64,000 nt of DNA, taken from contig NZ_CP059067.1 of the NCBI RefSeq assembly GCF_017795745.1, forward strand, positions 806,001-870,000, in the 5' to 3' direction. Both the position numbers and the translations under genes were made by a program. This DNA is from Rhizobacter sp. AJA081-3 (GTDB taxonomy: Bacteria; Pseudomonadota; Gammaproteobacteria; Burkholderiales; Burkholderiaceae_C). The notes beneath the pieces were generated by a model. It did no database searches, had not been told where the DNA came from, and worked only from the letters and a program-made list of their open reading frames with translations. This document shows, in pieces, positions 8,884 to 18,692 of the stretch (position 1 is its first letter; every line of letters starts with the position of its first letter).

Positions 8884-11800
8884 ATGGACACGCGCACCGC
8901 CACGTCGGCCACCTCGCGGGGCGAACCCGCCGATGACCTCAGCGCCCTGGCATGGGTGCACGATGAACTGCGTCGCACACTCGAAGCGGCGCACAAGTCG
9001 ATGCGCCGCTGCCTCAAGGAGGCCGAGTCGCTGGGCGCTTCCGACGTCGACACCGTCGACCCGGCAGTGCTTCGCAGCGCGCGCTCGCAGCTCCACCAGG
9101 GCGTGGGCGCGCTCGAGCTCGTCGGCCTGCCCGAGGCCGCGCTCGTGCTGCGATCCAGCGAGGCGCTGGTGCAGAAGTTCGTCGCCAAGCCGCACAAGCT
9201 GACAGCATCGATCGTCGAAGACATCGAGAAGGCTTCCTTCGCACTGCTCGACTACCTGGCGCGCCGGCTGGCCGGCAAACCGGTGGCGGCGCTGTCGATG
9301 TTCCCGCAGTACCGCGCCGTGCAGGAAGCTGCCGGGGCGGAGCGCATCCACCCGGCCGACCTGTGGAACGTCGACTGGCAATGGCGCGAGCTGCCCTCCG
9401 ACACCTCGGTGCCGCCGCGCGCGCTCGACGCCGCGACGCGCAGCGCGATGGAGGGCCACCTGCTGGGCATCATGCGCACGCCGCAGCCCACGCTGGCCGC
9501 CGCACGCATGAGCGAGGGCTGCGCGGGCCTCGGCGCCGCCGCGCGCGACGCGCAGGCCGCCACGCTGTGGAAGCTGGCCTCGGCCGTGTTCGAGGCCCAA
9601 GGGCAGGGCCTGCTCGGCTTCGACGTCTTCAGCAAGCGGGTCGCCTCGCGGCTGCTCGCGCAGTACCGCGTGCTCGAACGCGGTGACAACGAAGTGTCCG
9701 AGCGCCTCGCGCAGGACCTGCTGTTCTTCTGCGCGCAGAGCGCCTCGCCGGGCGATGGCCGGCGCGCGCCGCGGCTGGCCGCCGTGCGCCAGGTCTATGG
9801 CCTGGCCCACCACGTGCCGGTGGACTACAACGTCAGCCCGCTGGGCCGCTTCGACCCGGCGATGGTGGTGCAGGCGCGCAAGCGCGTGGCTGCCGCCAAG
9901 GAATCGTGGTCGGCCGTGGCCGGCGGCGAACTGCATCGCCTGACCGGCCTGAACGAACAGTTCTCGCTGGTCGGCGATTCGCTCAAGCGCCTGTTCCCGC
10001 TCGGCGAGGCCTTTGCTGCGGAGCTGCAGATGGCCGCGTCGCAGACGCTGTCCAGCGGCTCGGCACCGCCGGCACCGCTGGCGATGGAGGTGGCCACCAG
10101 CCTGCTCTACGTCGAAGCTGCACTCGAGGACGCCGACTTCGACAACCCCGCCCAGGCCGAGCGCGTGCGCCGTCTGGCCGACCGTCTCGGTTCGGTGCGC
10201 GAGGGCAAGGCGCCGGATCCGCTCGAACCGTGGATGGAGGAGCTGTATCGCCGCGTCTCCGACCGCCAGACCATGGGCAGCGTCGTGCAGGAACTGCGCG
10301 CCTCCCTGTCCGAGGCCGAGAAGCAGATCGACCAGTTCTTCCGCAAGCCCGAAGACCGCGAAGTGCTGATCCCGGTGCCGAACCAGCTGGCCGCGATGCG
10401 CGGCGTGCTGTCGGTGCTGGGCATGGATCAAGCCACGGCTGCGCTGCTGCGCATGCGCGACGAGGTCGAGGGCCTGGTGCAGACCGAGATCGACCCCCAG
10501 CGCATCGCGCAGACCGGCTTGTTCGATCGCCTGGCCGGCAACCTGGGCGCGCTCGGTTTCCTGATCGACATGCTCAGCGTGCAGCCGCAGATGGCGAAGT
10601 CGCTGTTCGTGTTCGACCCGCGCACGGGCACGCTCGACCCGGTGATGGGGCGCGGCCCCAGCCACCGCCAGATGTCCACGCCCACGCCGGTGGAGCCGCG
10701 GCTCATCGAGCAGGCCCAGCAACTGGCGTTCAATGCCGCGCGCCCGGACGTGCCGGTGTCCGACGTGGCCCGCGACCTTGAGCGGCTGTCTCAAGAGGCG
10801 AGCGTGGCCGACCAGTCGGCCCTGGTCGAGAAGGTCGAGCGCTCGCGCGAGGCTCTCGCCAAGGCCGACGAGGCCGACGACCGCGAAGGCGTGGCCTCAG
10901 TGCGCGGCGAACTCACCGACGTGCTCGTCGACTTCGTCTCGAGCACCTCCGAGCCGATGGGCCTGGACAGCAGCCTCGCGCCCGTCCGCGCCGCCACGGT
11001 GTCTGCCCCCGTGCCGCCGTCTGCCACCGCCGAGCTCGCCGAAGACGACGAGATGCGCGAGGTCTTCCTCGAGGAAGCGCGCGAGGTGTTGCACGACGCC
11101 GGCGTGGCCACCGATGATCTGGCGCATGCGCCCTCGGACCTGGCACTGCTCACCACCGTGCGGCGCGCCTTCCACACGCTCAAGGGCAGCTCGCGCATGG
11201 TCGGGCTCAAGGAGTTCGGCGAAGCCGCCTGGGCCTGCGAGCAGATGTACAACACCCAGCTCGCCGACCACCGCGCCGCCGGGCCCGAACTGATCGATTT
11301 CACGAAGGGCGTGCTCGCACGCCTGAGCGACTGGGTTGCCGACATCGCGGCGCACCGCGACGCCGCACGCACAGGGTCGGCCATCAAGGCGGCGGCGCAA
11401 CGGCTTGCCGCCGGCCAGCCGGCCCTGCCGCTGGTGACAGCACCGGCGCCGCTGTCGGAGGCCGAGGCCCTGTCGGCTTTCGGCTTCAGCCTGCCGCCGG
11501 ACTTGCCGACGGCAGAGGCACTGGAGCTGCCGGCGGCACAGGCTGCACCCGCCGCGTCCGCACCCGAGGTGGCCTTCGAGCTCGACCTGTCCGCGCTCGA
11601 CGGCGTTGCCGCCGCAGCGCCTGCCGTGGCCGCACCGTCCGCCACGGCCATCGACTTCGACCTGCATGCCCTGGACGAGCCGTTCGACGCGCAGGCCACG
11701 CAGCCTCTGCCGCTGTCGGAGATGCCGGCTTCCGCAGCGGCTCCTGTCGATCTGGCCTTCGATCTGATCGACCTCGACCTGGGCAGCGAAGCTGCCAACC

Positions 11801-14800
11801 AGCCGCTGGCAGAGACGATCGAGCCGAGCGCGGCACAGCCCTTCCAGGACTCGGCCGACCTGCCGCTCGACATCGGTGACGCCGCGTCCGCACCCGCCGA
11901 AGACGAGAACGTCAAGGTCGTCGGCACGCTGCGCATCGGCATTCCGCTTTTCAACATCTATCTCAATGAGGCCGACGAGCTGTCGCGTCGCCTGACCACC
12001 GAAGTCGCCGAGTGGGCGATGGAACTGCACCGCCCCATCGGCGAAACGCCGATCGCGTTGGCACATTCCCTGGCCGGCAGCTCGGCCACGGTCGGCTTCA
12101 ACGACCTGTCGCATCTGGCGAGGCTGCTCGAGCATGCGCAGATGCGCTCGCAATCCATCGGCTACGGCACGCCCGAGGAAGCACGCCTGTTCGTCGATGC
12201 GGCGGAAGAGGTTCGTCGCCTGTTGCACCAGTTCGCCGCCGGATTCCTGAAGGAACCTGCGCCGGAGCTTCTGGCCCGCCTGGCCGAGCACGAGATCGAA
12301 TCCGCCCGCCGCCTCGAGGCGGCCACCGCGGCGGCCGACCTGCCGCCAGCCACCGGCATGGGCGAGCTGGACGAAGCGCCCGAGCTGGAGCGCATCGACC
12401 TGTCGGAATCGCCCGATGCGCAGCCCGAGGCCGAGCAACCGGCGGCCACGGTGCCGTCGAGCCATGCGCCGTTCTTCGAAACCAGCGGCCTGTCAGTCAG
12501 CAGCTTCGGCGCGCTGGACACCCGCGTCGACGCGCTGGGCGTGGCCGAGCTGAAGCCGCTGGCCGAGCTGCCGACGGCATCCGCTCGCAGTGCCGAGCGC
12601 GAGCTGGCGATCGAGGGCACGGAAGACATCGACGCGGTCGACGCGGTCGACGCCGAGCTGTTCCCGATCTTCGAGGAGGAAGGGCAGGACCTGCTGCCAC
12701 AGCTGTCCAGTCGCCTGCGCGACTGGGCGAAGCGGCCCGGCGAGACCAGCCATGCCGCGTCGTGCATGCGCACGCTGCACACGCTCAAGGGCGGAGCCCG
12801 CCTGGCCGGTGCGATGCGCCTGGGCGAAATGGCCCACCGCCTGGAAACGCGCATCGAGCAGATCCTGGGCAACCCGCCGATCGTGGCGGCCGATGTCGAG
12901 CAGTTGCAGATGCGCGGCGACGCGCTGTCGCAGGTCTTCGAGGCGCTGCGTGCACGCGATGCGCAGGCCTACGAGGAAGCCAGCGCGGCCGTGGTCGCTG
13001 CGCCGGTGGCCGCTCCGGTGGCCGCTGCGCCGGTGTCGGTGCCCGAGCCGCTGATCGTCGCGCCTGCGCCCGAAACGGAAGTCCCCGTGGCGGCCTCGGC
13101 GAGCGAACCCGAACCCGCGGCGGCTCCGGCCGCGCCGGTGGACTTGGCGTCGGCCACTGAACTGCCGCCAATCGACTGGTCGCGCTTCGCGCTGGGCGGA
13201 GTGACCAGCCGCGTCGTCGCCGACAAGTCGCAGAGTGCTTCGCAGTCGGCCGTGCGCGTGCGTGCGCCGCTGCTCGACCGCCTGGTCAACCAGGCCGGCG
13301 AAGTCTCGATCACCCGCTCTCGCATCGAGTCCGAAGTCGGCCAGATCAAGGGTTCGCTGGTCGACCTGACGGAGAACCTCGAGCGCCTGCGCCAGCAGCT
13401 GCGAGACATCGAACTGCAGGCCGAGACGCAGATGAGCTCGCGGCTCGAGGCGGCCAAGGCGATGTCGCAGTCCTTCGACCCGCTGGAGTTCGACCGCTTC
13501 ACGCGATTCCAGGAACTCACCCGCATGATGGCCGAGTCGGTGAACGACGTGGCCACCGTGCAGCGCACGCTGCAGCGTTCGCTGGACAGCACCGAAGACG
13601 AACTGGCCAGCCAGGCCCGCCTGACGCGCGACCTGCAGGATGACCTGCTGCGCACCCGCATGGTGGAATTCGAAGGCCAGTCCGACCGCCTCTACCGCGT
13701 CGTGCGGCAGGCCGCGAAGGAAACTGGCAAGCAGGTGCGCCTGGACATCGTCGGCGGTTCGATCGAAGTCGACCGCGGTGTGCTCGATCGCATGACAGGC
13801 TCCTTCGAGCACCTGCTGCGCAACAGCGTCACCCACGGCATCGAAAATCCCGACGCGCGCACCGCGCAAGGCAAGGATGCTGCCGGCGCAATCCTGGTCT
13901 CGCTGACGCAGGAAGGCAACGAAGTCGGCATCGAGTTCCGCGACGACGGCAAGGGCCTCGACCTGGATCGCATCCGCGCCAAGGGCCTGGCGATGGGCCT
14001 GATCCAGCCGGACCAGGCCGTCAGCGACGCCGACCTTGCCAACCTGATCTTCACGCCCGGGTTCACCACCGCCGAATCGGTGACCGAACTCGCCGGCCGC
14101 GGTGTCGGCATGGACGTGGTGCGATCCGAGGTGAACGCCATGGGCGGACGCATCGAGACCGCCACCGCACCGGGCCAGGGCACCTCGTTCAAGCTGGTGC
14201 TGCCGCTGACCACGGCGGTCACGCAGGTGGTGATGCTGCGCTGCGGCGACGCCACCGTGGCCGTGCCGTCAACGCTGATCGAGATCGTGCGCCGCGCCAC
14301 CCCTGCGGAAATCGAGCAGGCCTACGCCGGCGGCGGCTATCCGCTGGGCGACCGGGTGCTGCCGTTCTTCTGGCTGGGCTCGCTGCTGCAGACCAGCCCG
14401 GCCCCGACCGAGGCCATCGGCCGCACGCGGCCGGTGGTGGTGGTGCGAAGTGCGCAGCAGCGCGTCGCACTGCACGTCGACGAAGTGCTGGGCAACCAGG
14501 AAGTGGTGGTCAAGAACCTCGGGCCGCAGCTGTCGCGACTGCCGGGTCTGGCCGGCATGACGCTGCTCGCCTCCGGTGCCGTGGCGCTGATCTACAACCC
14601 GGTGGCGTTGGCCACGCTGTACGGCGACGCCGCCCGCGCTGCCACTGCCGCGGCGCTGAACGCGATGCGCGGCGGCGCACCGGCGATGCCGCAGGCCGCG
14701 CAGGAGCCGAAGGTGGCTGCGGCACCGCTGGTGCTGGTGGTCGACGATTCGCTCACCGTGCGCCGCGTCACGCAGCGCCTGCTGGTGCGCGAGGGCTACC

Positions 14801-15099
14801 GCGTGGTGCTCGCCAAGGACGGCATGGACGCGCTCGAGCGCCTGGCCGAAGAGCGGCCGAGCATCGTGCTGTCGGACATCGAGATGCCGCGCATGGACGG
14901 CTTCGACCTGGTGCGCAACATCCGCGGCGATGCCCGCCTGCGCGATCTGCCGGTGATCATGATCACTTCGCGCATCGCCCAGAAGCATCGCGACTACGCC
15001 GCCGAGCTGGGGGTCGATCACTACCTCGGCAAGCCGTACTCGGAGGAAGACCTGCTCGCGCTGATCGGCCGCTACACGGCCGCGGTCACCACGGCCTGA
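8884..15099 (+). CDS. chpA: Hybrid chemosensory histidine kinase ChpA/PilL
   Basis: Giant 2071-residue CheA-type kinase of the type IV pilus chemosensory system. The N-terminal about 600 residues are the FimL/PilL-N-like region, including a degenerate Hpt-like LHQGVGALELVGLPEAA near residue 70. Three Hpt modules follow with phospho-histidines H764 (HTLKGSSRMVG), H1061 (HSLAGSSATVG) and H1299 (HTLKGGARLAG), linked by Ala/Pro-rich segments. Then come a dimerisation helix pair beginning LDRLVNQAGEVSITR, an ATPase domain (LLRNSVTHGIENP; DDGKGLDLDRI; GRGVGMDVVRSEV), a CheW-like domain, and a C-terminal receiver with D1998 in LSDIEMPRMDGF. Phosphate is expected to reach PilG and PilH. It follows pilJ by 23 bases and precedes a diguanylate cyclase gene by 13. 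Confidence 0.95.
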   Translation: MDTRTATSATSRGEPADDLSALAWVHDELRRTLEAAHKSMRRCLKEAESLGASDVDTVDPAVLRSARSQLHQGVGALELVGLPEAALVLRSSEALVQKFVAKPHKLTASIVEDIEKASFALLDYLARRLAGKPVAALSMFPQYRAVQEAAGAERIHPADLWNVDWQWRELPSDTSVPPRALDAATRSAMEGHLLGIMRTPQPTLAAARMSEGCAGLGAAARDAQAATLWKLASAVFEAQGQGLLGFDVFSKRVASRLLAQYRVLERGDNEVSERLAQDLLFFCAQSASPGDGRRAPRLAAVRQVYGLAHHVPVDYNVSPLGRFDPAMVVQARKRVAAAKESWSAVAGGELHRLTGLNEQFSLVGDSLKRLFPLGEAFAAELQMAASQTLSSGSAPPAPLAMEVATSLLYVEAALEDADFDNPAQAERVRRLADRLGSVREGKAPDPLEPWMEELYRRVSDRQTMGSVVQELRASLSEAEKQIDQFFRKPEDREVLIPVPNQLAAMRGVLSVLGMDQATAALLRMRDEVEGLVQTEIDPQRIAQTGLFDRLAGNLGALGFLIDMLSVQPQMAKSLFVFDPRTGTLDPVMGRGPSHRQMSTPTPVEPRLIEQAQQLAFNAARPDVPVSDVARDLERLSQEASVADQSALVEKVERSREALAKADEADDREGVASVRGELTDVLVDFVSSTSEPMGLDSSLAPVRAATVSAPVPPSATAELAEDDEMREVFLEEAREVLHDAGVATDDLAHAPSDLALLTTVRRAFHTLKGSSRMVGLKEFGEAAWACEQMYNTQLADHRAAGPELIDFTKGVLARLSDWVADIAAHRDAARTGSAIKAAAQRLAAGQPALPLVTAPAPLSEAEALSAFGFSLPPDLPTAEALELPAAQAAPAASAPEVAFELDLSALDGVAAAAPAVAAPSATAIDFDLHALDEPFDAQATQPLPLSEMPASAAAPVDLAFDLIDLDLGSEAANQPLAETIEPSAAQPFQDSADLPLDIGDAASAPAEDENVKVVGTLRIGIPLFNIYLNEADELSRRLTTEVAEWAMELHRPIGETPIALAHSLAGSSATVGFNDLSHLARLLEHAQMRSQSIGYGTPEEARLFVDAAEEVRRLLHQFAAGFLKEPAPELLARLAEHEIESARRLEAATAAADLPPATGMGELDEAPELERIDLSESPDAQPEAEQPAATVPSSHAPFFETSGLSVSSFGALDTRVDALGVAELKPLAELPTASARSAERELAIEGTEDIDAVDAVDAELFPIFEEEGQDLLPQLSSRLRDWAKRPGETSHAASCMRTLHTLKGGARLAGAMRLGEMAHRLETRIEQILGNPPIVAADVEQLQMRGDALSQVFEALRARDAQAYEEASAAVVAAPVAAPVAAAPVSVPEPLIVAPAPETEVPVAASASEPEPAAAPAAPVDLASATELPPIDWSRFALGGVTSRVVADKSQSASQSAVRVRAPLLDRLVNQAGEVSITRSRIESEVGQIKGSLVDLTENLERLRQQLRDIELQAETQMSSRLEAAKAMSQSFDPLEFDRFTRFQELTRMMAESVNDVATVQRTLQRSLDSTEDELASQARLTRDLQDDLLRTRMVEFEGQSDRLYRVVRQAAKETGKQVRLDIVGGSIEVDRGVLDRMTGSFEHLLRNSVTHGIENPDARTAQGKDAAGAILVSLTQEGNEVGIEFRDDGKGLDLDRIRAKGLAMGLIQPDQAVSDADLANLIFTPGFTTAESVTELAGRGVGMDVVRSEVNAMGGRIETATAPGQGTSFKLVLPLTTAVTQVVMLRCGDATVAVPSTLIEIVRRATPAEIEQAYAGGGYPLGDRVLPFFWLGSLLQTSPAPTEAIGRTRPVVVVRSAQQRVALHVDEVLGNQEVVVKNLGPQLSRLPGLAGMTLLASGAVALIYNPVALATLYGDAARAATAAALNAMRGGAPAMPQAAQEPKVAAAPLVLVVDDSLTVRRVTQRLLVREGYRVVLAKDGMDALERLAEERPSIVLSDIEMPRMDGFDLVRNIRGDARLRDLPVIMITSRIAQKHRDYAAELGVDHYLGKPYSEEDLLALIGRYTAAVTTA

Positions 15100-15112
15100 T
15101 GCCGGCGAGGCC

Positions 15113-16144
15113 ATGGCCGAACTCGTCGACCATCTGGCCGAACTGACCGGCTTCCGCGATCGGGAACTGCTCGACGTGACGCTGGTCGGCGCCTTGCGCG
15201 ACCTGCTGCGCCCGCGTGCGGTGGCCATCTACCGCAGCGTCGGCGAGGCCGGCCACGAGCGCTGGCTGACGCGCGCGAGACTGCAGGCCGGCGAGCTGGC
15301 GGCCCGGGCCGACCCGGGCTGGGTCGACCTCGAGAGCCTGCCCGCCCACCACGAGCACCCGGCGCGACTCGATGCCTTTCGACGGCAGACCATCGTGCAG
15401 TTGCCGGGGCCGGTGCACCTGACGCTGTTCCCGGTCGCCACCGACCGCGAGAGCCTGGGCGTGATGGAGGTCGAGAGCGACAGCGCGCTCGACGAGCGCG
15501 ACCAGCGCCTGGTGATGAGCATCCTGCGCATCTACCGCAACTTCCAGGGCCTGCTTGACTACAGCGAGCGCGACACGCTGACCGGCCTGCTCAACCGCAA
15601 GACCTTCGACGAGAGCTTCATGAAGGCGGTGGCCGAGCCGATGCTGCCGCCGCCCGATGGCGAAGGCGAAGACCGGCGCACCGCCGCGCAGCGCTGCCGC
15701 TACTGGATGGGCGTGATCGACATCGATCACTTCAAGCGCGTCAACGACACCTACGGCCACCTGATCGGCGACGAGGTGCTGCTGCTGCTCGCACGGCTGA
15801 TGCGTGCCAGCTTCCGTTTCGACGACCGGCTCTACCGTTTCGGTGGCGAGGAGTTCGTGGTGCTGATGCGCTGCACCGACGCGCCGGCCGCGGCGCTGGC
15901 CTTCGAGCGCCTGCGTTTCCACGTCGAGCGCCACGTGTTCCCGCAGGTGGGCCACATCACGGTGAGCATCGGCTTCACCGAGCTCAAGCGGGGCGACACG
16001 CCCAGCGGCGCCTTCGAGCGGGCCGACAAGGCGGTCTACTTCGCCAAGGGCCAGGGCCGCAACCAGGTGAGGCACCACGCCGAACTGGTGGCTTCGGGGC
16101 ACCTCGAAGACGACGCCAAGGTCGGTGACGTCGAGCTGTTCTAG
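15113..16144 (+). CDS. GGDEF diguanylate cyclase
   Basis: 343-residue soluble protein predicted to make cyclic di-GMP from two GTP. The N-terminal about 145 residues look like a small alpha/beta, possibly GAF-like, sensor. The GGDEF domain runs from about 150 to 325 with RDTLTGLLNRKTFDE, the metal-binding DIDHFKRVNDTYGH, and the active-site GGEEF at residues 244-248. RFDD lies exactly five residues before GGEEF and matches the RxxD inhibitory site, so product feedback is likely. It lies 13 bases after chpA, which suggests co-transcription and a link between pilus chemosensing and c-di-GMP; that link is inference. Confidence 0.92.
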   Translation: MAELVDHLAELTGFRDRELLDVTLVGALRDLLRPRAVAIYRSVGEAGHERWLTRARLQAGELAARADPGWVDLESLPAHHEHPARLDAFRRQTIVQLPGPVHLTLFPVATDRESLGVMEVESDSALDERDQRLVMSILRIYRNFQGLLDYSERDTLTGLLNRKTFDESFMKAVAEPMLPPPDGEGEDRRTAAQRCRYWMGVIDIDHFKRVNDTYGHLIGDEVLLLLARLMRASFRFDDRLYRFGGEEFVVLMRCTDAPAAALAFERLRFHVERHVFPQVGHITVSIGFTELKRGDTPSGAFERADKAVYFAKGQGRNQVRHHAELVASGHLEDDAKVGDVELF

Positions 16145-16164
16145 CTCGCCCGTCCGCCGGTCCG

Positions 16165-17670
16165 CTAGTCCTTCTTCTTCACCACGGCAAACCGGTCCAG
16201 CGTGCGCTGACGCGCCTCGTCGTGCTGCACCACCGGCGCGGGGTAGTGCATCCCGAGTTCGATGCCGGCAGCCGCCAGGTCCACCGGCCGGGCCTCCCAG
16301 GGCGCGTGGATCAGCTCGTCGGGCAGCGCAGCCAGCTGAGGCAGGTAGCGGCGGATGAAGCGCCCCTGCGGATCGAAGCGGCGGCTCTGAGACACCGGGT
16401 TGAAGATGCGGAACCAGGGCTGCGCATCGCAGCCAGTCGAGGCCGCCCATTGCCAGCCGCCGTTGTTGGCCGCGAGGTCGAAGTCGTTCAGGTGGTCGGC
16501 GAAATACTGTTCGCCGCGCCGCCAGTCGATGCCGAGATCCTTGGTCAGGAAGCTCGCCACCACCATGCGCAGCCGGTTGTGCATGTAGCCGGTCTGGTTG
16601 ATCTGGGCCATCGCGGCGTCGATCAGCGGGTAGCCCGTGCGGCCGGCGCACCAGGCGGCGAACAGTTCGTCGGCATGCTTGCCGTGGTCCCAGCGGATGG
16701 CGTCGAACTCCGGCTTGAAGCAGTGCCCGACGACACGCGGGTGGTGATGCAGGATCTGGTGGTAGAAGTCGCGCCAGACCAGCTCCGACAGCCACACCCG
16801 GGCGCCCTCGCTGCCGGCCTGCTGCCTGGCCCAGGCCTCGCGGGCCAGCGTGCGGATCGAGCAGGTGCCGAAGCGCAGGTGCACGGACAGGTAGCTCGGC
16901 CCCTTCACGGCCGGGAAGTCGCGCGTGCGGCCGTATTCGTCGATGCGCGGCAGGAAGTCGTCGAGCAGCGCCTGCGCGCCACGTTCGCCGACCGGGATCT
17001 TCAGCGCATGCAGGTTGCTGCGCTCGAAGCCCAGCGCATCGAGCGAGGGCAGGGCGCAGGCCACCTGCGGTGGCACCGGCGCCAGCGCGGCCGCGTGTGC
17101 CGCCACCGGATAGGCCTTGACGAAGTAGGGCTCGAGCTTGCGCAGCCAGGCGTTCTTGTAGGGCGTGAACACGCCGTAGGGCGAACCGGCCGCGGTGAGC
17201 ACTTCGCTGCGCTCGAACACCACGTGGTCCTTGGAGGTGTGCAGCGCGATGCCGGCGCCGGCCAGCAGGCCGCGCACACGGGCGTCGCGCTGCAGGGCCG
17301 CCGGCTCGTCGTCGTGGTTGGCATAGACCGCCTGCACGTGCAGCGCGCTGGCCAGCGCGACGAGTTCGTGTGCCGCATGGCCGTGGCGCACCAGCAGGCG
17401 GACCCCGGTGCGGCCGTGCTGCTCGCCCAGCGCGGCCAGCGCCGCATCGAGTTGCGTCACGCTGTCGTGGATGAACTCGACGCGCCGGTCCGTGCGCAGG
17501 CCGCGCTCCAGCAGCGGGTCGAGGATGTCGCGGTCGAAGACGAAGACGCACCAGACCTGCCGCGCCGCCTTCAGCGCGTGGAACAGCGCCGAATGGTCGT
17601 GGGCGCGCAGGTCGCGGCGGAACCAGACCAGTGCGGAGTCCAGCGCGGGGGCATTCTTGTCGTGATGCAT
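16165..17670 (-). CDS. phr: Deoxyribodipyrimidine photo-lyase
   Basis: 501-residue light-dependent DNA repair flavoprotein that splits cyclobutane pyrimidine dimers. The N-terminal antenna domain begins ALVWFRRDLRAHDHSAL, the standard photolyase opening. The FAD domain contains WLSELVWRDFYHQILHHHP, GYPLIDAAMAQINQTGYMHN, the NRLRMVVASFLTKDL helix, and NNGGWQWAASTGCDAQPWFR, which carries the tryptophans of the electron-transfer chain. Its start codon faces yqgE divergently across only 24 bases, so the two promoters must overlap each other's genes or the short gap. Confidence 0.95.
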   Translation of the reverse strand: MHHDKNAPALDSALVWFRRDLRAHDHSALFHALKAARQVWCVFVFDRDILDPLLERGLRTDRRVEFIHDSVTQLDAALAALGEQHGRTGVRLLVRHGHAAHELVALASALHVQAVYANHDDEPAALQRDARVRGLLAGAGIALHTSKDHVVFERSEVLTAAGSPYGVFTPYKNAWLRKLEPYFVKAYPVAAHAAALAPVPPQVACALPSLDALGFERSNLHALKIPVGERGAQALLDDFLPRIDEYGRTRDFPAVKGPSYLSVHLRFGTCSIRTLAREAWARQQAGSEGARVWLSELVWRDFYHQILHHHPRVVGHCFKPEFDAIRWDHGKHADELFAAWCAGRTGYPLIDAAMAQINQTGYMHNRLRMVVASFLTKDLGIDWRRGEQYFADHLNDFDLAANNGGWQWAASTGCDAQPWFRIFNPVSQSRRFDPQGRFIRRYLPQLAALPDELIHAPWEARPVDLAAAGIELGMHYPAPVVQHDEARQRTLDRFAVVKKKD

Positions 17671-17686
17671 GGGCCGAGTCTATAAA
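17657..17686 (+). promoter_or_regulatory. Likely promoter of the yqgE-pyr operon
   Basis: TATAAA at 17681-17686 is a five-of-six -10 match, and TTGTCG at 17657-17662 a four-of-six -35, with an 18-base spacer. The predicted transcription start falls near 17692, three bases before the ATG of yqgE at 17695, which implies a very short or leaderless transcript. The -35 lies inside the first codons of the divergent photolyase gene. Confidence 0.45.
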
Positions 17687-17694
17687 ATGGCCGC

Positions 17695-18282
17695 ATGGCC
17701 GGCGCAGCGATCAACCTCACGAACCACTTCCTCATCGCCATGCCCGGCATGGGGGACGGCACGTTCGCCGGCACGGTGATCTACCTGTGCGAGCACACCG
17801 AGAAGGGTGCGCTGGGCCTGGTGATCAACAAGCCGATCGACATCAAGCTGAAGAACCTGTTCGAGAAGGTGGAGCTCACGCTGGACCGCGAAGACCTGGC
17901 CGAGGAGCCGGTCTACTTCGGCGGCCCGGTGCAGACCGAGCGCGGTTTCGTGCTGCACGAGCGCCTGGGCGGCGACGCGACCGAAGGCGGCACCTACAAC
18001 TCCTCGCTGCAGATTCCCGGCGGCCTGGAAATGACCACCAGCAAGGACGTGCTGGAGGCGCTGGCCAACGGCGCCGGGCCGAAGAAGGTGCTGGTGACGC
18101 TGGGCTACAGCGGCTGGAGCGCCGGGCAGCTGGAAGACGAGATCAGCCGCAACGGCTGGATCAACGTCGGCGCCGAGCCCGGCATCATCTTCGACACGCC
18201 GGTCGAGCAGCGCTACGACAAGGCGCTGTCGCTGCTGGGCATCGACCCGCGCATGCTCAGCCAGGAGGCGGGGCACGCATGA
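17695..18282 (+). CDS. yqgE: YqgE/AlgH family protein
   Basis: 195-residue cytoplasmic protein of the YqgE/AlgH (UPF0301) family, whose biochemical role is not settled. It shows INLTNHFLIAMPGMGDGTFAGTVIYLCEHTEKGALGLVINKP-type hallmarks at the N-terminus, plus VYFGGPVQTERGFVLH and GYSGWSAGQLEDEI. The ATG at 17695 is the start because the family begins just before the NLTNHFLIAMPGM segment. It overlaps ruvX by four bases (ATGA) and leads the run yqgE-ruvX-pyrR-pyrB seen in many beta- and gamma-proteobacteria. Confidence 0.93.
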   Translation: MAGAAINLTNHFLIAMPGMGDGTFAGTVIYLCEHTEKGALGLVINKPIDIKLKNLFEKVELTLDREDLAEEPVYFGGPVQTERGFVLHERLGGDATEGGTYNSSLQIPGGLEMTTSKDVLEALANGAGPKKVLVTLGYSGWSAGQLEDEISRNGWINVGAEPGIIFDTPVEQRYDKALSLLGIDPRMLSQEAGHA

Positions 18283-18692
18283 GCATGGCGGTGCCGGCCA
18301 TGCCTTCCATTCCCCGCAGCTTTCTCGCCTTCGATTTCGGGCTTCGCCGCGTCGGCGTGGCCAGCGGCAACTCGCTCACCCGCCAGGCGACGCCGATGAA
18401 GACGGTGTCGGCCGAAGGCGAGCCGCGTTTCGCCGAAATTGCCCGCCTCATTGCGCAATGGCAACCCGATGCGCTGGTGGTGGGCGTGCCGTTCCACCCG
18501 GACGGCGCCGAGCACGACAATACGCGGCGCGCGCGGCGCTTCGCCCGCCAGCTGCACGGGCGCTTCGGGCTGCCGGTGCACGAGGTGGACGAGCGCTACA
18601 CCACCACCGAGGCCGCGGCTGCGGGGGCGCGCGACCTCGATGCAGCCTCGGCTGCGATCATCCTGGAACAGTTTCTCGGGACCTTGCCATGA
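18279..18692 (+). CDS. ruvX: RuvX/YqgF putative pre-16S rRNA nuclease
   Basis: 137-residue RNase H-fold protein. It has the first catalytic aspartate in [17 protein letters not shown], then [13 protein letters not shown], and the conserved [13 protein letters not shown] with the second acidic residue, ending in [13 protein letters not shown]. The family is implicated in 16S rRNA 5'-end maturation and was earlier proposed to be a Holliday junction resolvase. Start and stop codons overlap yqgE upstream and pyrR downstream by four bases each, so translation is probably coupled. Confidence 0.93.
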   Translation: MSMAVPAMPSIPRSFLAFDFGLRRVGVASGNSLTRQATPMKTVSAEGEPRFAEIARLIAQWQPDALVVGVPFHPDGAEHDNTRRARRFARQLHGRFGLPVHEVDERYTTTEAAAAGARDLDAASAAIILEQFLGTLP

